This document shows, in pieces, positions 6,978-11,707 of a DNA stretch of 11,707 nt. The stretch lies in the NCBI GenBank assembly GCA_020720565.1, contig DYOK01000075.1:1-11707 (forward strand). The letters are read 5' to 3'. Source of the DNA: Acetofilamentum sp. (GTDB lineage Bacteria; Bacteroidota; Bacteroidia; Bacteroidales; JAFGXI01). Position 1 is the first letter of the stretch, and each line of letters opens with the position of its first letter. Position numbers and translations under genes: made by a program. The notes under the pieces were generated by a model. It searched no databases, was not told the DNA's origin, and saw only the letters and a program-made list of their open reading frames with translations.

Positions 6978-7835
6978 ATGAGACAGTTAAAAATCACCAA
7001 ATCAATCACAAATCGAGAGAGTGCTTCACTCGATAAATACCTTCAAGAAATTGCGAAGTACGACTTGATAACGATTGACGAGGAGGTGGAAATGGCTCAA
7101 AGAATTCGTCAAGGCGATCGTGTAGCATTGGAACGTTTAACCAGAGCAAACTTGCGTTTTGTGGTTTCGGTTGCCAAGCAGTATCAAAACCAAGGATTAA
7201 GTTTACCCGATTTAATTAACGAAGGTAATTTAGGTCTAATTAAAGCCGCCGAAAAATTCGACGAAACGCGTGGTTTTAAATTTATTTCTTATGCAGTATG
7301 GTGGATTCGTCAATCGATTATGCAAGCTGTAAATGAGCAATCTAGAATTGTGCGTTTACCACTTAATCAAGTCACTACCTTAAGTAAATATAAAAAAGCC
7401 ATTCAAGAATTTGAGCAAGAGCACCAACGCAAACCAAGTGCCGAGGAACTTGCCGAAATCATGGATATCCCAGTCGAAAAGGTTAAAGATACAGTTAATG
7501 TGTCGGGTAAAAATATATCTGTCGATGCACCTTTTGGCGAGGCCGAAGATGGCACCTTGCTCGATGTCTTGCAAAACACAGACTCTCCACGAGTTGATAA
7601 CGTGTTGATTCGAGAATCGCTTAGCACCGAAATTGAACGAATTTTTGCTACTTTATCAGATCGCGAAGCAGAAATACTTAAAGATTCTTTCGGAATTGGG
7701 CGTCAAGAATTAACCCTCGAAGAAATAGGAATTAAATTCGGACTCACCCGCGAACGTGTACGTCAAATTCGCGAAAAAGCCATTCGTAAACTAAGACACA
7801 TGTCTAAAAGCAAATTGCTCAAAGCTTATTTGTAG
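6978..7835 (+). CDS. rpoD: Primary RNA polymerase sigma factor (RpoD/SigA)
   Basis: The 285-residue product is the housekeeping sigma-70 factor that directs RNA polymerase to promoters. Region 1.2 lies at about 14-45 (SLDKYLQEIAKYDLIT). Region 2 follows (about 50-120): RANLRFVVSVAKQY, GLIKAAEKFD and the -10-recognising segment KFISYAVWWIRQSIMQA. Region 3 is at about 122-200, and region 4 at about 213-275 with the helix-turn-helix LTLEEIGIKFGLTRERVRQIREKA that contacts the -33 element. There is no region 1.1, which is normal for primary sigmas of Bacteroidota (about 285-290 residues). The frame extends nine bases upstream to a TTG at 6969, but ATG at 6978 gives the standard MRQLKITKSIT start and fits the promoter. 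It is monocistronic: own promoter and own terminator. Confidence 0.97.
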   Translation: MRQLKITKSITNRESASLDKYLQEIAKYDLITIDEEVEMAQRIRQGDRVALERLTRANLRFVVSVAKQYQNQGLSLPDLINEGNLGLIKAAEKFDETRGFKFISYAVWWIRQSIMQAVNEQSRIVRLPLNQVTTLSKYKKAIQEFEQEHQRKPSAEELAEIMDIPVEKVKDTVNVSGKNISVDAPFGEAEDGTLLDVLQNTDSPRVDNVLIRESLSTEIERIFATLSDREAEILKDSFGIGRQELTLEEIGIKFGLTRERVRQIREKAIRKLRHMSKSKLLKAYL

Positions 7836-7856
7836 ACTAATCATAATTTAATATTT

Positions 7857-7888
7857 AAAAAGCTCCAATTATTTTGGAGCTTTTTTTT
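7857..7888 (+). terminator. Intrinsic terminator of rpoD
   Basis: AGCTCCAA (7861-7868) pairs with TTGGAGCT (7874-7881) around a 5-base loop, extended by AAAA/TTTT, and a run of eight T begins at 7881. It lies about 25 bases after the rpoD stop codon, so rpoD transcription should end before the next gene. Confidence 0.92.
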
Positions 7889-7934
7889 ATGTTTTTAATG
7901 TTTAACAACATGTCTATTATATATCTTTTGTCTT

Positions 7935-7951
7935 CAAAAATATGATTTTTG
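7935..7951. promoter_or_regulatory. Short perfect inverted repeat upstream of the T9SS protein gene
   Basis: CAAAAAT-ATG-ATTTTTG is a perfect 7-bp inverted repeat in the 150-base gap between the rpoD terminator and the next gene, about 90 bases upstream of its start. It could be an operator. Its low complexity makes chance a fair explanation. I find no exact TTG-N20-TAnnTTTG promoter in this gap. Confidence 0.15.
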
Positions 7952-8039
7952 TCTATATAAATAATAATTTTATCAATTCAGACAACTTGCTTCGTTTTTC
8001 TGCGTCTTTGATTTAACAAATTGAACTTCTAATTATTTT

Positions 8040-11000
8040 ATGGTCATGAAGAAATTTATACTAATAACTGCAATCCTTACATCTATTACTTCTTGGAGCC
8101 AAACAGGTTCTGACCAAACTCCAGAATTCTACACCTTCATGATTGAGCAATATCAACGGAAGATTGATTGGGTCAATCAAAATCCCGATGAAATTGCCAT
8201 AGCGGAGCAATCGGGATGGTTTCAGATGATGTACCGCAATATTGCTCGTTTCGACTCAATTCGCACCCTTATTATCGAAAACGGACCTCTTAAACCTGAT
8301 GCGGGAGGTGGTGTTACAAGAGATATTAACGAGGATGTACAAGCAGGTGGACCAATTTGTTCTGACGCGGCTCCTTTTTGTACAGAAGAATCTTATACTT
8401 TTCCCATGCAAACAGGTGCAAGTTCCGAATCGGGTCCCAATTATGGGTGTTTAGGTTCTCAACCAAACCCAGTTTGGTATTTTATGAGAATAAATTGCGA
8501 TGGGGATTTGAACTTTCATTTATATGCGGGCTCCGATGTCGACTTTATTTGCTGGGGTCCTTTTCCCGATGTAGTATGCGATTACGCTCAACTTCAGGCT
8601 GCAAACGAAGTCGATTGTAGCTTTAGTGCAACAAACGACGAATGGCCTGTAATCAATGGTGCTCACGTTGGAGATTATTATATGTTTTTGATAACCAATT
8701 ATGCCGATATCGACCAAGATTTTACGATGGAACAAACAGGTGGTGTTGGTTGTACCGATTGTTCAATTTTATTTCCTTCTGCACAAAACAATGGGCCATT
8801 ATGTACGGGTCAAACCCTACAACTAACCAATACGAACGACGATTTAGGTGTCGACCCCGACTTTACGTGGTATTGGACAGGTCCCAATGGCTTTAATTCG
8901 AATGATTTAAATCCAGTTGTAAACAATGTAACAACCTCGAATGCGGGTGTGTATTCGCTTGTGGTTACACATGTTACAGACGGTTCTCAGTCAACTGCCA
9001 CAACTACTGTGGTGGTAGAAGATTTGGCGGCGTCTTTAAATGTAACCGATGTAACTTGTTACGGTGATAACAATGGGTCGTCTACTATCACATTGAATCA
9101 GACGGGCGACTATCCTAATTATACGTACAATTGGGTTAATAGTAGCTCAGGAGCAACTCAAAACACCACCGCATCCGCATCACGAACCGATTCGTGGAAC
9201 TCACTTTTACAAGGGAATTACAGCGTAACAGTTACAGATTCTAGAACGTGTACTTGGACTGGAAGTTTTGTAATTAATGAACCACCATTAATGTCGGTAA
9301 ATCTTTCGATGGATAGTGCTTTTTGCGGTTTAGCTTCGGGACAAATCAATGTGAATATTGTTAATGGCGTCAGTCCATTTGTTGTAAGTTTAACAGGGAC
9401 ATCTTCAGCTTCAATTAATTCGGCAACTAATAATTGCGTTTTCCCCAACTTATTGCCTGGAAATTATCAAGTTTCAATTACCGATGCTAATGGTTGTGTC
9501 ACATCAAACTCTGTAGTTGTTCAAAACAGAGGTTCTGTTTATGCTGAGTTTACATACAATGGAAATCAATGCTTCCAAAACCATTCTTTTAATTTTACCA
9601 ATACGGGCACAACAGGAATGTTTTATGGAACTGCTCCATCATATTCATGGGGATTTTCTAATGCTATTCAACCTACTTCGGCTTTGGAATCACCTGCTGG
9701 TATTACATTTTCTGCATTTGGTATTTTTACGGTGACGCAACAAGTGAGCCTTGGCACAACTTGTTCCGATCAAATTAGTCATGATGTAACCATATTTCCA
9801 TCACCAGTAATCGATGCAATTTTATCGGAGCAAACTTCGTGTTATAATACAGACGATGGCTCGCTTTCTGCAACAATTTCTTTGGGTCAAGCTCCTTTTG
9901 CATTCGATTGGATTTCTACGACGGGCTTGCATTATAATACTAATCCTTTAATAGGTGTACCCGCTGATTCTTATACACTGCATGTAATCGATGCCAATGG
10001 TTGTTTTACCGATGGAAATGCTACGGTAATTAATCCGACTGAAATTATTCTTTCAATAAATTCAAATCCAACTATTTGCAATGGCACCAGCGATGGAGTT
10101 GCACATGTTTCGGCAGTTGGAGGCACTGGGGCATACGCTTATCATTGGAGTAATGGTGCAACTGGCGATTACAATGTGAATTTGTCAAGCGATATATACA
10201 GCGTAAGTGTTTCCGACGACGAGGGATGTGTTAAAATTGCATCGGTCGAAGTAACACAACCATTGCCCGTAGTATTTGCTTTTTTACCAGCTTCTCCAAT
10301 TTGTATTGGCGAGTCTGCTAATTTAGGATTATCAGTAACATCTTCACCATTCTCGCCCTATTCGTATTATTGGAACGGTATTCTAAGTTCAGATGCCATT
10401 ACAGTAAACCCAGTTGTTACTACAACTTATTCTGCTCAAGTGATTGATGCCAATGGATGCGAAAGCGAAATACTTGAGTATACTTTGCCAGTTTATCAGG
10501 CTATCACGGCGAGTGTGCATCTTGATACAGCTTCGGTTTGTAAAGGCCATCCAGTTAATGTAACTATAAATGTTTTGGGTGGTAATGGGCAATATTTGTA
10601 TATCGACGAAACTGGACAAATGTTGACTAACCCATTTACAGTTAACCCTAATCAATCGAAAGATTATAGAATTATAGTTAAAGACAATTGCTCGTCACCA
10701 GCCGATACCATCGAATTCCATATCGAAGTTTGGGAGCATTACGTGCCGAGTTTTCATGCCGATATTAAAAATGGATGTTTACCACTAGATGTCAATTTCT
10801 TTCAAGATGTACAAGGTCACGAACAAGGGACTCAATACCGATGGGTTTTTGGCGATTCGGATAATATGACATTTGATGAGCAAGCAATCACTACATTCCG
10901 ATATGCTGGAACTTATGACGTGAGCCTTGAAGTTACAACACCACACGGTTGTAAATCATTAACGACCGAGCATCAATATATTAATGTGTTCCCCATTCCC

Positions 11001-11525
11001 TCAGCAAGCTTTTCTGCTCGACCTCAAATTAAATCCATTATCGACCCAGTCATTTATTTCGAAAATCATTCGACGGGCGGTAGCGTTTGGCATTGGTTTT
11101 TTGGAGACGGAGATTCCACTTACGCATACCATGCCATACATGAATATGCTAACTATCCTCAAGATTTCAATGTAACTTTAGTTGTAACAAGTGAGCATAT
11201 GTGTTCCGATACAGCTAGTGGTTTGGTGAGGATTGTTGACGAAATTACGTTTTATATGCCCAATAGATTTTCGCCAAATAACGATAATATGAACGAAACA
11301 TTCCGTCCTTATGGTAATGGCTTATTATCCGAAGGCTATCGATTAACCATATACGACCGATGGGGGTCTCCTATTTTCGAAACTAATGAATTAGAAAAAG
11401 GATGGGATGGACGTGCCGGTGGGAACAAAATCGTACAAAATGGCGTCTATACTTATGTTGTAAAATATATTGATATAAACAAGGTTCCACATGAGGAGTC
11501 GGGTACTGTGAACTTAATCCGATAA
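8040..11525 (+). CDS. T9SS-exported modular surface protein (SprB and PKD repeats, type B sorting domain)
   Basis: A 1161-residue secreted protein. A Sec signal peptide (MVMKKFILITAILTSITSWSQ) is followed by a Cys-rich domain at about 105-241 (ICSDAAPFC, GCLGSQPNPVWYFM, DVDFICWGPF, GCTDC). An Ig-like segment comes next (about 244-328), then SprB-type repeats from about 334 (DVTCYGDNNGSSTI; ITDANGC), a PKD-like segment (about 514-588) and further SprB-type repeats (about 590-740; SCYNTDDGSL, TICNGTSDGVAHV, VIDANGC). Two PKD domains follow (WVFGD near 935, WFFGDGD near 1018). The C-terminal 95 residues are a T9SS type B sorting domain (gliding motility-associated C-terminal family): MPNRFSPNNDNMNETF, IYDRWGSPIFET, GWDGRAGG, NGVYTYVVKYID. 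It should be exported by T9SS to the surface or medium. An adhesin or matrix role is inferred. ATG at 8046 is an equally good start. It is much shorter than SprB itself, so no gene symbol is given. Confidence 0.9.
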   Translation: MVMKKFILITAILTSITSWSQTGSDQTPEFYTFMIEQYQRKIDWVNQNPDEIAIAEQSGWFQMMYRNIARFDSIRTLIIENGPLKPDAGGGVTRDINEDVQAGGPICSDAAPFCTEESYTFPMQTGASSESGPNYGCLGSQPNPVWYFMRINCDGDLNFHLYAGSDVDFICWGPFPDVVCDYAQLQAANEVDCSFSATNDEWPVINGAHVGDYYMFLITNYADIDQDFTMEQTGGVGCTDCSILFPSAQNNGPLCTGQTLQLTNTNDDLGVDPDFTWYWTGPNGFNSNDLNPVVNNVTTSNAGVYSLVVTHVTDGSQSTATTTVVVEDLAASLNVTDVTCYGDNNGSSTITLNQTGDYPNYTYNWVNSSSGATQNTTASASRTDSWNSLLQGNYSVTVTDSRTCTWTGSFVINEPPLMSVNLSMDSAFCGLASGQINVNIVNGVSPFVVSLTGTSSASINSATNNCVFPNLLPGNYQVSITDANGCVTSNSVVVQNRGSVYAEFTYNGNQCFQNHSFNFTNTGTTGMFYGTAPSYSWGFSNAIQPTSALESPAGITFSAFGIFTVTQQVSLGTTCSDQISHDVTIFPSPVIDAILSEQTSCYNTDDGSLSATISLGQAPFAFDWISTTGLHYNTNPLIGVPADSYTLHVIDANGCFTDGNATVINPTEIILSINSNPTICNGTSDGVAHVSAVGGTGAYAYHWSNGATGDYNVNLSSDIYSVSVSDDEGCVKIASVEVTQPLPVVFAFLPASPICIGESANLGLSVTSSPFSPYSYYWNGILSSDAITVNPVVTTTYSAQVIDANGCESEILEYTLPVYQAITASVHLDTASVCKGHPVNVTINVLGGNGQYLYIDETGQMLTNPFTVNPNQSKDYRIIVKDNCSSPADTIEFHIEVWEHYVPSFHADIKNGCLPLDVNFFQDVQGHEQGTQYRWVFGDSDNMTFDEQAITTFRYAGTYDVSLEVTTPHGCKSLTTEHQYINVFPIPSASFSARPQIKSIIDPVIYFENHSTGGSVWHWFFGDGDSTYAYHAIHEYANYPQDFNVTLVVTSEHMCSDTASGLVRIVDEITFYMPNRFSPNNDNMNETFRPYGNGLLSEGYRLTIYDRWGSPIFETNELEKGWDGRAGGNKIVQNGVYTYVVKYIDINKVPHEESGTVNLIR

Positions 11526-11535
11526 ATGTATTAGA

Positions 11536-11653
11536 GGGGTTCTGAAAATTACCTTTTTTGAGGCGGACAAGATTTTAAAACCGGAGTTTACTATTGTAAA
11601 TGAGGATTTTAAAATTGAAGTCCAACGATGAAAAAGCAATTTTTAGAACTCCC
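11536..11653 (+). repeat. Long imperfect palindrome in the 3' untranslated region
   Basis: Two arms of about 56-58 bases fold onto each other around a TATT loop at 11592-11595. Outer stem: 11536-11550 with 11638-11653 (15 pairs, one bulge, one G-T wobble). Next: 11553-11560 with 11629-11636 (CTTTTT/AAAAAG plus two wobbles). Then GGAC 11565-11568 with GTCC 11620-11623; ATTTTAAAA 11572-11580 with 11607-11615; CC/GG; and TTTAC/GTAAA at the tip. About 45 pairs in all. It lies between the stop codon of the T9SS gene and its terminator, so it would be transcribed. It may be a dispersed hairpin repeat (REP- or MITE-like) or a structured 3' RNA; no coding potential is visible. Confidence 0.8.
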
Positions 11654-11674
11654 GATTAGTTAAAATCTTTAAAC

Positions 11675-11704
11675 GCCTCCATTATTATCTATGGAGGCTT
11701 TTTT
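11675..11704 (+). terminator. Intrinsic terminator after the T9SS protein gene
   Basis: GCCTCCAT (11675-11682) pairs perfectly with ATGGAGGC (11691-11698) around an 8-base loop and is followed by six T. It is about 150 bases after the stop codon, which places the long palindrome inside the transcript. The minus-strand side lacks a good T run, so it acts mainly in the plus direction. Confidence 0.88.
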
Positions 11705-11707
11705 ATT

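Noticed and set aside
8040..11525. Calling this gene sprB
   Set aside because: SprB is several thousand residues long; this protein shares the repeat type and the sorting domain only, and these occur in many unrelated T9SS cargo proteins.

Overview
The window is AT-rich DNA from a member of the Bacteroidota. Four independent signs agree: a short primary sigma factor with no region 1.1; a textbook Bacteroidota promoter (TTG, 20 bp, TAnnTTTG) in front of it; a secreted SprB/PKD-repeat protein ending in a type IX secretion (T9SS) type B sorting domain; and a TamB protein of the Bacteroidota kind. I cannot place it below phylum with confidence; Flavobacteriia-like marine or freshwater lineages are a reasonable guess.

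Layout. Positions 1-163 are non-coding and hold a short REP-like motif and a weak terminator candidate. Three genes follow on the minus strand: a lipoprotein of unknown role (164-1087), a small outer-membrane beta-barrel-like protein (1244-1789) and a very long TamB (2121-6572). The barrel gene is bracketed by two AT-rich tandem arrays built on the same 7-base word; each array touches the stop codon of a minus-strand gene. Positions 6573-6977 form a divergent regulatory region. On the plus strand come the primary sigma factor rpoD (6978-7835) with its own intrinsic terminator, then a 1161-residue cell-surface or secreted protein (8040-11525). Its 3' region carries a roughly 118-base imperfect palindrome and then an intrinsic terminator at the right edge.

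How the parts relate. Apart from rpoD, all genes concern the cell envelope: a lipoprotein, an outer-membrane barrel, an envelope-spanning TamB bridge and a T9SS-exported surface protein. They do not look like one operon: the spacing is wide and each plus-strand gene has its own terminator. I see no defence system, CRISPR array, transposase, tRNA or rRNA. The most unusual material is non-coding: the long palindrome after the T9SS gene and the heptamer arrays flanking the barrel gene.
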